DNA from: Cyclina sinensis
Lineage: Eukaryota > Mollusca > Bivalvia > Venerida > Veneridae
Assembly: GCA_012932295.1 (NCBI GenBank)
Contig: JAAONU010000002.1
Location: 37,135,521 to 37,199,520 of the forward strand
Length of the DNA stretch: 64,000 nucleotides
Direction of reading: 5' to 3'
This document shows, piece after piece, positions 36,578-47,990 of the stretch; positions within the stretch are counted from its first letter, which is position 1; the number at the start of each line of letters is the position of its first letter. The position numbers were made by a program, and so were the translations under genes. A model generated the notes under the pieces. The model was not told the origin of the DNA and made no database searches. It saw only the letters and a list, made by a program, of their open reading frames with translations.

Positions 36578-39500
36578 CCTTTACTGCCCACGGACAGTTT
36601 TCTTTTACCCCGGTAGGGACTTGGCGATCTGAAACCACTGTCCCCCTAACTCTTTTCAGTTCCATTTTCTTGGTTTTTTGTGATTTATTGTCATTAAATT
36701 TCTTGTCTAGTTCTTTTAAAGTCTGTTCACATTCATCACTTCTCCACGGCAGCCTTTTGACCAAAAGCTTGTGCTCATCATCGCTCTCTATTTCTTCTTC
36801 AGACGACATGAGTTCCATGCATAGCATGCGGCTAACTTTTGCCTTCTTCTCCTCATCCCAGGATGTTTTCATGGTCACGGCCGTCTTTCGGTTTTCAAGC
36901 TTCTATATGGAATGAAAAAGTACATTTTATTTCACCATTTTAAATGTATTATTTAACTTCCTTAACCACAATGTCAGCTGGACTGATCTATTTCAAATGT
37001 ATATACATTTAAATAATTAATAATTAAAATATGATATCTATCGAACTGCGTAGCTTTTATAAAGTGTTACATTTTTGAGATACAGTAGTAACCTTTAATA
37101 TCTCTTTACAGAAGATACACGTGGAAAATTTAAGTCAAAATAATTATTAAACACAAGTTTCCCGAAAATGAGCAAATGCTGAATTTTATACCCACTTCTC
37201 TTTAAACTACTAATATTCAATATTCAATCAATTGAATTGAAAGTCGGCCATATTGGATATTGTCCATGTGAGTTATGTAAACAAATCAGACATTTTAAAT
37301 AATTAATGGCGAATTTCATCATTGTTCACAACTAAGAATTCAATATTATAACTGGATTTAACAAGGTAAATAAATTTCACTCGCTGTCACTGTCTGAAAT
37401 ACAGCGGATTCTCTTGTATTTACGTGGTGGGGAAAATCCTGAAGTTTCATCAAGCAGGCCATAAATAAGTAGTTCCGGCACAAACAGTGTATTATCAAAA
37501 TGGTAATTAATTGATTCAAAACAGTGTATTATCACTTTTATCTCACTGATATTTCCCTATATTTCATTGGTAGGCATAAAATAAATATGGTTATCTGTAA
37601 ATTTCCCATTATTCTGCGTCAATCAGCCCATGCCCTTGTAAAGACACATTGTACAAATGACATCTTAATTAATTAAACTTAATTACTAACCCTTTTTCTT
37701 CTGCCATACAGAACCATTGTCTGTTTGTGTCTGTCCTCTTTTCCAGTCGACACACGGCGGTTTTTATCTCGCAGGGTGGTGAAATACCTTTTAACACCCT
37801 CTGCAATAAAACAAATATAATACCTTGTCTTAATATATACAGTAATGTACAAATGTCACTTGGAAACTTCACGCAAATGAACTTGTCATAGCTTATTGCG
37901 ACAGTATATTCAAAATTTTGTCTTTTCTTTCTTTGTTTTAACATGTTTTTATATATTCACTGATATTTACTCTAACATTAGTGTAACAAAATCCACACAA
38001 TAACGCCATAGGTACATGCTGTGTTTCTTTGTGATATTTTAAGTAATAGTGTACTTTTTGAAGCATAGTTCCATATTTATTTCTTGTTATTAATATGTTC
38101 ATGTTTTACTATCAGCAGATTGTATTTTTACCTTTGATAACAACATCTTGGGCACTAGGATAGATGCCCTTCACAGAGGTTATTATTGAGTTGGTCATAT
38201 CCCTGTTAATCTCTGCATCAAACCTGAAAAGTTTTATGAACACAATAAAATGCCGCAATGTAAACTGTATTTATTTTTATAAATACAAAACATATTTGTG
38301 TAATTATTATTATTATTATTATTATCAAGTTTACCGCTAGTATAATCAATTATACTTACAGAAAAACGATGAGTCATTTACGCGTTAATGTGATTGCAAA
38401 AATTAATTTATTACTTATTCTATATATGCAGTTTCATCTTTACAGCTTTTATAAAATTATATTTACATAGGGAGAACATTAATACCTTAAAAATTTCCTT
38501 TTTCCATCGCGAGTGACCTCTGTTGTCCAGTCCTTACCCTCCTCTTTACCATGAGCAAAACTGTCTCTAACTGCAACCTGTAAACAGGTTGAAAACACTT
38601 TGTGAAATATTTTAGGCAGTAAATATCTAGCAATTGTATACGGTTAATTAAAGCTTGAGCCGACATGTGTATTAATTTATACAAACAAATACTTCAGAAG
38701 AGACAGGAGAAGTTTTCTGTGTCTAATCGCTCCTATAGAAATCACTTAATTTGTTAAAATAGTTTTGCACTCGGATGACCCATGCAAAATTGTAGGCGAC
38801 ATTTTTACTGCATTTTTTTTTTGTTTTGAAATATAAATTACCCGAATATTATGTGGCACATTAATTCTGTTCTGTCCTCGCCTCGTCTTACTTGTCGTTT
38901 CTTTGCTGACTGTTTCAATCAAACCACTCAACATATTGATTATGGTAGACTGCTGATCTTCTAACCTTTTCAGACGGGTTTCTATACCGCTAGTACTTGG
39001 TGCCGGCGAAAACACAATGGTACCTCGTTTTCCCTAATTATATATAAATAATATAGCCAACATATTAATAAGAGATAAAACCGTGGTATTTTTACGTAGT
39101 TTTATAAATCTTAATTAAACAAAAGTAGGTAAATTAGATACGACGTAGGGGTCTACATCTATCCGATGTTCTTAGATTTGTGCAAGACATTAAGATAATG
39201 TTTTCTCCCTTGGAATCACTTCATAAGTTGGAAAGATTGCGAGAAAATGTCATCAGAAATCTTTCACAATATTTAGCATAAGTAAATTACAAAAGTAATT
39301 GTAGTCAGTTTTAGCGGACTTTGTATTATTTTAGTTAAACATTGATTTAATAATAAAAAAAAATAAAAAAATGTCGAAAAAAACTTTTTATTGGAAACAA
39401 CTATTAACTGAGCAAGACATTTTGAAATAGCTGCTGCTTCTTCATTTTAAAAATACACACAAAATATACCACATGTAATCCATACTTCTATTTCACTGTG

Positions 39501-40394
39501 CTAAAAGACGATTTATATTTAGAATTTTCAAATTATTTGCAGTTTCAACGGTCCCAGCAAACATGTTTTTAATCAAACTGCCCTTATCAGTGGTCTGACA
39601 GGAAATTAATTAGAAAAAAGGACAAACTCTAATTTTCTCTCAAAATTTTTTATCCTTTATGTTGCATAATTAAAACAGATACAATTTCATCATAAAATCT
39701 GTTTACATTAATCCAATTCCCTTTTACTTCAAATATTAAAGATGTGTAGACGGGGCTTTACGTTACATGCGAAGCATATAATATTATCTGTATCTAAGAA
39801 TAGAATATGCAGTATGAGGCGAAGTGACCCAGGTCTGACCTCTGGGATTCCGTGTACTTTTATCAGCGCAAAAATGTGGAAACATGAGTAATAGTTGTAA
39901 AATGCGGTCCGCATAATAATCATTATGATCAAAACAACAGTTGAACATAAATGCATTACACTGGAAGTATGTTTAATAGATTATACCAGTAGCAATTTAT
40001 ATATATATACTTGTAAAACTGTAAAATAATAAATAATAAATTAACTCACCGATAAGACAGTTTCTGTTGAAGATTTAGACATTCTCGGATTATTTTCACT
40101 AACATGACTTTCATCAGCTCGAGTGATGGTCTTAGATTTGCCGATCGACAGATTGCCTTTATTTGTTGAAGACTGATTCTTAGACTTTGGAGTTGATGTA
40201 AGTAAACGTTTCACATTTTTTCCCGCGTTGCTTTTCCTTTTGTTTACAATGTCCCATATCGTATCCGATATACTTGAATTTAGCTCGTCCTTTTCCTCGT
40301 CAGAATAATTATTTTCACTGTATATGCTACACGCGTCACTATTAATTTCATCAGTATCAATATCCATTTCACTAGATCTATCGGTATCAGACAT
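36573..40394 (-). CDS. Six-exon gene inside CACTA element; predicted 386-residue accessory protein
   Basis: Predicted exons, 5' to 3' on the minus strand, are 40394-40050, 39033-38842, 38577-38486, 38223-38132, 37800-37691 and 36902-36573. All introns have GT..AG ends and every junction keeps frame (1161 nt including TAA). Residues 1-115 are acidic and Ser-rich. Residues 116-179 contain a probable coiled coil (RLKRLEDQQSTIINMLSGLI). Residues 180-277 are mixed helical and basic, with GKEDRHKQ and YGRRKR near their end. Residues 278-386 hold SSEEEIESDDE and LPWRSDE. I recall similar proteins, with an acidic SSEE stretch before a PLPWRS motif, from other invertebrates, but no named domain can be assigned. 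A role as a DNA-binding partner of the transposase, analogous to plant TNPA, is inference. The gene lies entirely within the transposon, divergent from the transposase. Confidence 0.8.
38303..38325. repeat. ATT microsatellite in third intron
   Basis: About seven ATT units, inside the predicted 38485-38224 intron of the minus-strand gene. Confidence 0.9.
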
Positions 40395-40616
40395 TATAAA
40401 AATAAAATTGAGATTCTATTTATTTGACTGTAACTGACCGTTTAAAACCGCTTCTCTAGAGCGCGCGCGCGCCACATGATTCATTTCTATTCTTAGAAAT
40501 TGTTAGTAAACAAACACACGTGATGTTTGAGTTCAAGTGCTTGCTTCGACTACTTGTTTAATGCAAATTTTGTGTTTAATATGGTTGTAATTTACTTTTT
40601 TAACAATTTCAGGAAC
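40395..40616. promoter_or_regulatory. Bidirectional promoter and 5' UTR region of the CACTA element
   Basis: These 222 bp separate the two divergent start codons. They contain a GC alternating tract (near 40459-40473) and an E-box CACGTG near 40517. A good splice acceptor (TTTTTTAACAATTTCAG, ending 40612) sits four bases before the transposase ATG, implying a 5' UTR intron for the plus gene. The donor was not resolved. No clear TATA box seen. Confidence 0.5.
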
Positions 40617-43499
40617 ATGGAATCTTTAAAAAGAAAATCTAACGAAATATCACATACACACAAATCTATGCGGAAAAAATCTACAAGAGTAACGTGTCCA
40701 GGCTGCAATGAAAGCTTTACTAAAAAACATTTCGAACGTTGGCATAAAACAAGGTATTACTGTGATGGTGAATGGACGTGTTCATGCAAAAGTAGTGACA
40801 CTGAACAAAATGTATTTCCTGGTCAAGATACGTGTGAAAGTGATGAAAACGAGACTCCAAACACTTTAAAGGTACAACTTCGCAAGTATATTCAAAAGCA
40901 TGTTCATCGCTGTGTAGCAGATGAAGATGTTGACTACAACAGTGAAAATGATTCCTTTGGGGAAGAGTCGACAGACATCTGGGAGAACATACTGGAGGAT
41001 GACATCAACACCGATCTAACATATAATGATGAAGATACATTCAATGATACGCCACACTCAAATCAACATGCGTCCTTAGTTTTGTGTTTTTGTGTATTTG
41101 TTTGTACGCTTCAAGTAGCCTTTGGACTACCAGATTTAGTCATTGCAGAAATACTGCGTTTTGTAAGCACTTTCTTTGAAATTCTCGGCAGTATTCATCC
41201 TGTCATTGCACCATTAGCAGTTGTCTTTCCTGGCTCTGTATATATGCTTTGGAAATCTTTGAATGTAAAAAAAGACATTTTCAGAAAGTATGTTGTTTGC
41301 AAAAAATGCTGCACTTTGTATAAACCGGAAGACTGTACTCGTATGTTAGAAGGAAATATCGTGTCGCGTCGATGTACTTTTGTAGAATTCCCTAATCATA
41401 CTCAACTGGCAAGGCGAAGGCAATGTGGAGAAGTTCTAATGAGGTCCGTTTTACTGTCAAATGGAAAAACAAAACTCTATCCATACAAAACCTACTGCTA
41501 CAAACCAATAGAAACAACTTTTAAAAGGTTTCTAATGCGGCGCGATTTTGAAGAAAACTGTGAAAAATGGAGAAACAGGACAACTGTTGATGGTGAATTA
41601 CATGATATTTATGACGGAGCTATTTGGAATTATTTTCAGAACCAAGATACCCAATTTTTTTTGCAAACAAGAAGGAACTATGGCATCATGCTCAACTTAG
41701 ATTGGTTTCAACCATTTAAGCATGTGTCTTATTCTGTCGGTGTTATATATGCCGTTGTGCTGAATCTCCCTAGACAAGACAGGTTCAAATTAGAAAATGT
41801 CATCCTTATTGGAATTATACCAGACATGGGCAAAGAACCCAGTACTAATACGTTTATCAAACCTTTAGTCGACGAGTTACTCGAGAGCTGGAATGTGGGA
41901 TTTACTGCAAAGACATTTCAAAATCCTACACAGCGTGTTTTATACAAAATTGCACTTATGTGCACTGGCTGTGATGTCCCTGCCACTAGAAAACTCTGTG
42001 GATTTCTGGGGCACACAGCAAGACTAGGGTGTTCAAAGTGTTTAAAAGAATTTCCAGGAGCTGTTGGTTGTAAGGATTATTCTGGATTTGATTACTGCGA
42101 AGAAAGGCATCTAGAAACACATAAACAACTTGTACAGAAGATAAACAAAGCTAAAACGCCCACGGAAAGATCTCAAATGGAAAGCAACTATGGAGTTCGA
42201 AACAGTTGTTTACTAGCCTTAACATATTTCAATCCCATTAGAATGTCGATTATAGACCCTATGCATAACCTGTACTTGGGAACAGCGAAGAATATGATAC
42301 GGGTTTGGCAGAGCGCTGACGTTCTTACGCCAGAAAAGTTTAACAAAGTGCAAACAAAGTGTGACGAAATCATTACTCCCACAACTGTCGGCAGACTCCC
42401 GAGGAAAATATCGTCGTCCTTTGGGGGATTTACTGCTGAACAATTTATGCTGTGGACAAATTTGTTTTCTCTTATGACATTGCCAGGAATCATTGACAAG
42501 AAATACATATTACACTGGCAGGAATTTGTTTTGGCAAGCAGAATTATATGCTCAAATGTTATAAATGCTTCAGATTTACAGTTATATGACAAATTAATAC
42601 TGTCATTCTGTAAAACATTTGAATCTATTTTTGGAAAAGATTTAGTGACACCTAATATGCATTTACACTTGCATATTTCGCAATGTGTTAAAGATTATGG
42701 CCCAGTTAATGGGTTCTGGTTATTCAGCTTTGAAAGATATAATGGTCATCTCGGAAACATGCCGAACAATAGTCGTTCCATTGAAATTCAATTGATGAGG
42801 AGGTTTCAGAGAGATAATATAGTTCAATCAATTGAACTGCCGAAAGAAATACTTCTTAAATTCTCAAGTTCACTTGCCAGACTGATGGACTGTGGAACTT
42901 CAAAACCAATCGTTGAAAATAATATTGTAATTCACGGAAATTCCCGCGAATGGCATGACACATCCGGATATGAAATGAAAAGTATTTCGAGTTCGTTCTT
43001 AACAGAATGTGAGCAGAGAGCATTGGAAGCAATGTACAAACAGCTTTATCCGGATGTTGAAGGAACAATTCCACAGACCTGCAATATTGCAAAGGCTGTA
43101 GTGTTCGGCACAAATATAATTGGCACAAGTGGTTCAAGATATAAGCGATCCTCGCAAATACTTGCAAATTGGAACGCTGGTGACGGTAAAATTACTGAAG
43201 AAACTTCTGATATACGTGCGGGGAGAGTCGTTAAAATTATAAGTCACAATATGATCGTACACGGAGAGAGCAAAGTGCATCTCTTGGTCAAAGTAGACTG
43301 GTACATACCATACAGAAAACTAGAGAAATATTGCTTCACACCTGTAAAACCGTACAGGAGACACATTTTTGATACGTTTGGTGAATCAAGCTGGATGCCA
43401 GTTCAAAAAATTCTATCCAGTTTTATAGAAGTGGAAGATACAATAGTGGGCAAAAATGTTATACTTGTGTGTCCTACTCACAGAATATTACATGAATGA
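40617..43499 (+). CDS. CACTA/EnSpm transposase, TNP2-like, 960 residues
   Basis: Predicted DDE-type transposase that would excise and reinsert the element. The frame is open further upstream (first ATG 40581), but a strong splice acceptor ends at 40612, so ATG 40617 is preferred. The order is: Cys/His cluster at residues 27-57 (CPGC, then HFERWH and WTCSC), probably a zinc-binding N-terminus; acidic linker to about 150; second Cys cluster 228-270 (CKKCC, EDC, CG); family core from about 330, with DIYDGAIW, LNLDWFQPF (D362), CDVPATRKLCGFLGH (D453), GCSKC (472-475) and IDPMHNLYLG (547-556). Near 680-725 are TPNMHLHLH, DYGP and FSFERYNG (E706), the C-terminal block seen in TNP2-type proteins. 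D362, D453 and E706 are candidate catalytic acids, unproven. No stop or frameshift interrupts it. It diverges from the minus-strand gene across a 222-bp spacer. Confidence 0.93.
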   Translation: MESLKRKSNEISHTHKSMRKKSTRVTCPGCNESFTKKHFERWHKTRYYCDGEWTCSCKSSDTEQNVFPGQDTCESDENETPNTLKVQLRKYIQKHVHRCVADEDVDYNSENDSFGEESTDIWENILEDDINTDLTYNDEDTFNDTPHSNQHASLVLCFCVFVCTLQVAFGLPDLVIAEILRFVSTFFEILGSIHPVIAPLAVVFPGSVYMLWKSLNVKKDIFRKYVVCKKCCTLYKPEDCTRMLEGNIVSRRCTFVEFPNHTQLARRRQCGEVLMRSVLLSNGKTKLYPYKTYCYKPIETTFKRFLMRRDFEENCEKWRNRTTVDGELHDIYDGAIWNYFQNQDTQFFLQTRRNYGIMLNLDWFQPFKHVSYSVGVIYAVVLNLPRQDRFKLENVILIGIIPDMGKEPSTNTFIKPLVDELLESWNVGFTAKTFQNPTQRVLYKIALMCTGCDVPATRKLCGFLGHTARLGCSKCLKEFPGAVGCKDYSGFDYCEERHLETHKQLVQKINKAKTPTERSQMESNYGVRNSCLLALTYFNPIRMSIIDPMHNLYLGTAKNMIRVWQSADVLTPEKFNKVQTKCDEIITPTTVGRLPRKISSSFGGFTAEQFMLWTNLFSLMTLPGIIDKKYILHWQEFVLASRIICSNVINASDLQLYDKLILSFCKTFESIFGKDLVTPNMHLHLHISQCVKDYGPVNGFWLFSFERYNGHLGNMPNNSRSIEIQLMRRFQRDNIVQSIELPKEILLKFSSSLARLMDCGTSKPIVENNIVIHGNSREWHDTSGYEMKSISSSFLTECEQRALEAMYKQLYPDVEGTIPQTCNIAKAVVFGTNIIGTSGSRYKRSSQILANWNAGDGKITEETSDIRAGRVVKIISHNMIVHGESKVHLLVKVDWYIPYRKLEKYCFTPVKPYRRHIFDTFGESSWMPVQKILSSFIEVEDTIVGKNVILVCPTHRILHE

Positions 43500-43625
43500 A
43501 GTTAATGTAGTTTGAATAGCAGTGGTTACGAGGATTTTTTATATGTTTTCTTTTAATTCATCATATATGTGACAAATGAGACTATTTTCATTTAGTTAAT
43601 GGGTTAAATTAATTTTCCGTATGAG

Positions 43626-44023
43626 ATTTAGTGACTATTTCAAAAATAATTATATTTAATTGTAAGGGTTCTCTGATATTCGAAATAAAAGTAAACATAA
43701 TAAAATATTATTTGCGCTTAAAGGCGTTTTTTCAAACTTTTCACACACACACACACATGTTAAATAGATTGCTTTGTACTAAATTTAGTGAATATTCCAA
43801 AAATGAATCTGCTTAAACTTACTGGTTTTGTGAAAATCGAAATAAAAGTAAATAAAAAAATATTAATTTGTGTTAAATGTGATTTTTTTCAAACTTTTAT
43901 TAATTTAATTTTTTTGTATTAAATTTGGTGGATATTTCGAGAATAATTTCGCTTAAATTTATTGGTTTTGTGAAATTCGAAATAAAAGTAAATATAAGAA
44001 AATATTATTTGCGCTTAAATGCG
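43626..44023 (+). repeat. Right subterminal repeats of CACTA element, three units
   Basis: A unit containing TTTAGTGA-TATTTC, AATTCGAAATAAAAGTAAA and ATTATTTGCGCTTAAA-GCG recurs three times, starting near 43626, 43788 and 43924. A short CA run (about 43744-43759) interrupts the first junction. The third unit runs directly into the terminal inverted repeat. The repeated AATAAA words may also serve as transposase-gene polyadenylation signals. Confidence 0.8.
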
Positions 44024-44038
44024 TCTTTTCATGCAGTG
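44024..44038 (-). repeat. Right terminal inverted repeat of CACTA element
   Basis: TCTTTTCATGCAGTG, the exact reverse complement of 35607-35621. Confidence 0.93.
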
Positions 44039-44041
44039 ACA
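44039..44041. repeat. Target-site duplication, right copy (ACA)
   Basis: Matches the ACA immediately left of the element. Confidence 0.85.
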
Positions 44042-47000
44042 AATATCTAGATTTGAAAAGCCAAAGTTAGGCTTAGTTAGCAAAATGCATACATTTTAAT
44101 GAAAGAAACGGTAAAACAAGAAGTCATTTTAGTCCAATCTGATATCCCTCATAGCAGGTAAAATCATGTTTTCATTTTTATGGAATTTTAAAGAAATGCT
44201 TAAAGGAAAGTGTCTGGATAATTAAGCGTCAAGTGTACTTAATGGGGCGTGTTAAATAAAAATTATTACTATGAGGTTTATAAAAATATATCGAGTGTAA
44301 CAACAGTCTAACATTTACAAATAAACATGAAACGGCAATAGTATTATGAGTCGTGTACAGATGACATAAACATCTGTCTTGATGGAAAATACTAATAATG
44401 TCCAGCAGAGAATGGGATATTGCAGAATTATTTAGAATCTGATACTAGAATTGACTAATTTAGATCCTGAATGATGAGAAACGAAACACTCCTTTAGACT
44501 GAAAGTGTTAATTTTTTAAATAGCTTTGCATAAATATACGCAATTGAACCTTCAAATCTATCATTCTGTTCTACAAAAGATATGTTACAGGATATCTCTT
44601 GTTTGTTTGATTTAAAATGTATATAATCTAAAACAATTAGCACTTCGGTATTAAGAAAAAAATAACATTATTTGAAATACAAGTTTGGTAAGATATCCAA
44701 TAACCCATTATATGAAAACATATTGTAGCGAAAAAAGAGAACATTTATTAAAGACTGTTATATATGGATGCAAAAACAATATTTTTTTAATAAAATCCTG
44801 CGTATCGTAGAAAAAGATGATAAAATTTATAGAAAAAAATGATAAGAAAAATCTCGTGAAAAGTGCAAAACACAAACAACAGACCCTAAGTTACAGTTTT
44901 CTAATGTTTCATTAGATTGGTTTTAATATGAATTCAAAGCTGTAATTACAAGAGACATTTAGTGACAGGATCATGAATCAAATAAAACACTTCTTCAGGA
45001 AAGTCAACATTTTTAGACAAACTTCGTTCTGCATTGCATAGTTCTTAGAAGAAAGATACAGAGGAGACGCATTAAAATTAACTCATTAGGAAATGTTTTA
45101 GCGAGATGAATAGGGGCGTGTGAGTAGTGCAAAGTTGTTTAATTTGAAACAAAAATGTAGCATATGCTTTTTGTTAAATGTTGTTGTTTTTTTTTTCTAT
45201 TGTCACAATATAAACTGTCTTCCGTCAGTATCATTCAACATACTAGTTATGTAATTTAGTGATCGCTCAGTTTTCTCTGTGATTTTAAATTAAAACTGGT
45301 TATAAACATTTAACCTTAAAAACTACATTACCAAAGTACATTATTTAAACACGAGTTACGCTGAAATGGACCTATTTAAGCTCGATTAGAGCTATTCACA
45401 GTAAATCACTTTTTTACACTTATAAACAGCAACATTATAAAAAGGAAATGTGCCAATGCTAATTTCTGAGAACAAAATTATAATAGTACTTATCATTCAT
45501 TTTTAATCATGTTTTAATTTCTTTCAGTCGGAGCAGTCCCGAAATTACTAGCTGGCGGGAAAATGACCGAAGACATTACATAACAAGTCACTTGGAGCTT
45601 ATAATTAAATATTTGCATGATCAAGCTAATAAAAAATGGCGTTTATTTGCTGTTTTCCTTTCATTTTGTTATGCTTATCTTTCAAACTGTATTCTGAAGG
45701 GAAAAATAGCCTATCCATCTTCTAGAGTACGGCCTCGTAAAAACAATAATAATTATAATAAAGGAAAAGAACGTTGACTCAGAGCAAGTCATGTAATTAC
45801 AAAATAATAAGAAATTGGTGCGATAAAATCATGAATAAAAACGAAACTGATATTACCAAAAGAAAACATTAGCAAGAACAGACTTACAAAAGAAATAAAT
45901 ATGCAGTTAAATAAAAAATCAAAACCTTACTGGTCATAAAAGCCCTTCCTAAACTAAACTATTGATTTATTGCTTTCAGCAAATGTCAGTGCCCACAACT
46001 GCACTCGTAAGAGTCTACTTTTGAACTGTCAATCTTAAAGCAATAGAAATACAATACATTTACTGATATATTTCACTTTTTTAAAGGTTACTTATTAAGA
46101 AGAGGTATCTATCTGTTTTTATTTTATTATTGTCATTTCGGTCAACAACAACAAAAAAGATTCTTTTTCTCAGAAATGTAAGAATATTGATAAAATTTTA
46201 AGACTTAATATATCATAAAAATATAGTATCTTAAATTTTCTTAAACACTAATATCAAAGATACAATACGAGTTCTAGTGTACTTTTCTTTTTGTCAGCGA
46301 TCATTTAGAATTTAAAACTCTAAAATATAAGGTCTAAAGCAAATGTAAAATTCAAAATAAGCCTCGAGTTACAAATTCAACTGCTACAATACAGAATATA
46401 CAAAAAAAGGGACTGTGAACTTACATAAAAAGTTTTACCGCAATTAGTGTTCAATACCTGTTATTTGTCGCACAATTAACTTCATTTATCACATTATTGA
46501 CTTCATTTAGTCTATTCCCAAATAACGTTGTCGTAATTTCTAAAATAACGTTTTCTTCTCATTCTGAATGGAAGATACAACGAGAGTTAATGGATCATGA
46601 AGTTCTTTTCGGAGAAACTACGATTTACAAAATCATTATTTTATTTGGTTTCTAGTAAAGAAATTCAATATTAAAATGACATACCCTTAGATTCAGTGAT
46701 AATACATCGCATATCTATTTTTACTGATTTATTCAATGTTAAATTGAAATTGAATGATAACTTTAAAAGAGAATATGTTTAAAATAATCTTTTAGGCAAC
46801 TCTAAGAATGTGTTTGTTTGGAATAACTGGCTTTCCATCCGAAATGGTACAAGAACAACTTTCTATAATAAGACTAATATTAATGCCTTCGGTTTATTGT
46901 TGTATAAAGAATCTTTTAATGACGACTTCATCTGTAATATTTCATTCAATATCTGTAACATTTGCATGATTTTAAAGAAAATGAAATACACAATCTTTTA

Positions 47001-47369
47001 GAATATATCTCCATTATAACAAACATCGACAGTAAGGAGCAAGTCAAGACAGTCAAAGGATTATAATTACAACAGCTAAACACAATGCATCGATATCTGC
47101 CTTTATAGAGAAACATGTTTTTCTACAATATTTGGTATAAACACGTTTTGTAGATTTACATTTGTGTCTCTATGCCCGAACTAAACAAAATGAGCATACG
47201 CTTGCTTTAAACTATCTTTTTATTTCTTTTTATAGAGAGCAAGCCTATAAGATTAAAGATAAATAAAAGACACGTCTTTGGTTCCTTGTGAAGTGTGTTG
47301 CAAGAATAAAGCACGACTCTCATAAAATTTTTCATATTACCTGACTTCCGTCTTTTGTTGTATTTTATC
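44042..47369. other. No gene recognised
   Basis: About 3.3 kb of AT-rich sequence. The frames at 45592-45777 and 46810-47001 have no domain. No clear repeats. Confidence 0.4.
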
Positions 47370-47990
47370 ATTCATCGTTCTCATTTTGAGCATATATCCT
47401 AGCAGTTCATACTGTCCAAACATAGTTTTCATCATGTGATTCATCGTTCTCATTTTGAGCATATATCATTGTAGTTCATACTGTCCAAACATAGTTTTCA
47501 TTCTGTGATTCATCGTTCTCATTTTGAGCATATATCATTGCAGTTCATACTGTCCAAACATAGTTTTCATTCTGTGATTCATCGTTCTCATTTTGAGCAT
47601 ATATCCTAGCAGTTCATACTGTCCAAACATAGTTTTCATCATGTGATTCATCGTTCTCATTTTGAGCATATATCCTAGCAGTTCATACTGTCCAAACATA
47701 GTTTTCATTCTGTGATTCATCGTTCTCATTTTGAGCATATATCATTGCAGTTCATACTGTCCAAACATAGTTTTCATTCTGTGATTCATCGTTCTCATTT
47801 TGAGCATATATCCTAGCAGTTCATACTGTCCAAATATAGTTTTCATTCTGTGATTCATCGTTCTCATTTTGAGCATATATCCTAGCAGTTCATACTGTCC
47901 AAACATAGTTTTCATTCTGTGATTCATCGTTCTCATTTTGAGCATATATCATTGCAGTTCATACTGTCCAAACATAGTTTTCATTCTGTA
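47370..47990. repeat. 69-bp minisatellite, nine units, with a trimeric pattern
   Basis: The phrase GTTCTCATTTTGAG recurs exactly every 69 bp from 47377 to 47929. Two variants alternate: CATATATCCTAGCAG and CATATATCATTGCAG. From the fourth unit the order is C,C,B,C,C,B, a 207-bp higher-order repeat. On the minus strand the B variant carries a stop, so the 23-residue repeat frame is broken every third unit; probably non-coding. Confidence 0.95.

Larger units (their letters stand above)
35604..44041. mobile_element. Complete CACTA/EnSpm-type DNA transposon with 3-bp target duplication
   Basis: The element proper is 35607-44038. Both ends carry the perfect 15-bp inverted repeat CACTGCATGAAAAGA, and ACA directly flanks both sides (35604-35606 and 44039-44041), the 3-bp target duplication expected of CACTA elements. 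The similarity continues imperfectly inside the ends, with shared inverted subterminal repeats. The cargo is a plus-strand TNP2-like transposase (40617-43499) and a divergent, spliced minus-strand gene (40394-36573). Both appear uninterrupted, so the element could be autonomous or was until recently. The superfamily assignment rests on the transposase, the CACTG ends and the 3-bp duplication together. Confidence 0.93.

Noticed and set aside
40527..40616. N-terminal extension of the transposase frame
   Set aside because: The extension is hydrophobic and lacks family similarity, and a strong splice acceptor ends at 40612, just before ATG 40617.
42188..42592. 134-codon and other minus-strand frames inside the transposase
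   Set aside because: Shadows of the transposase coding sequence in other frames.
47535..47945. Two 67-codon minus-strand frames with a 23-residue repeat
   Set aside because: They are the 69-bp array read between stops that recur every 207 bp; no reason to think it is translated.
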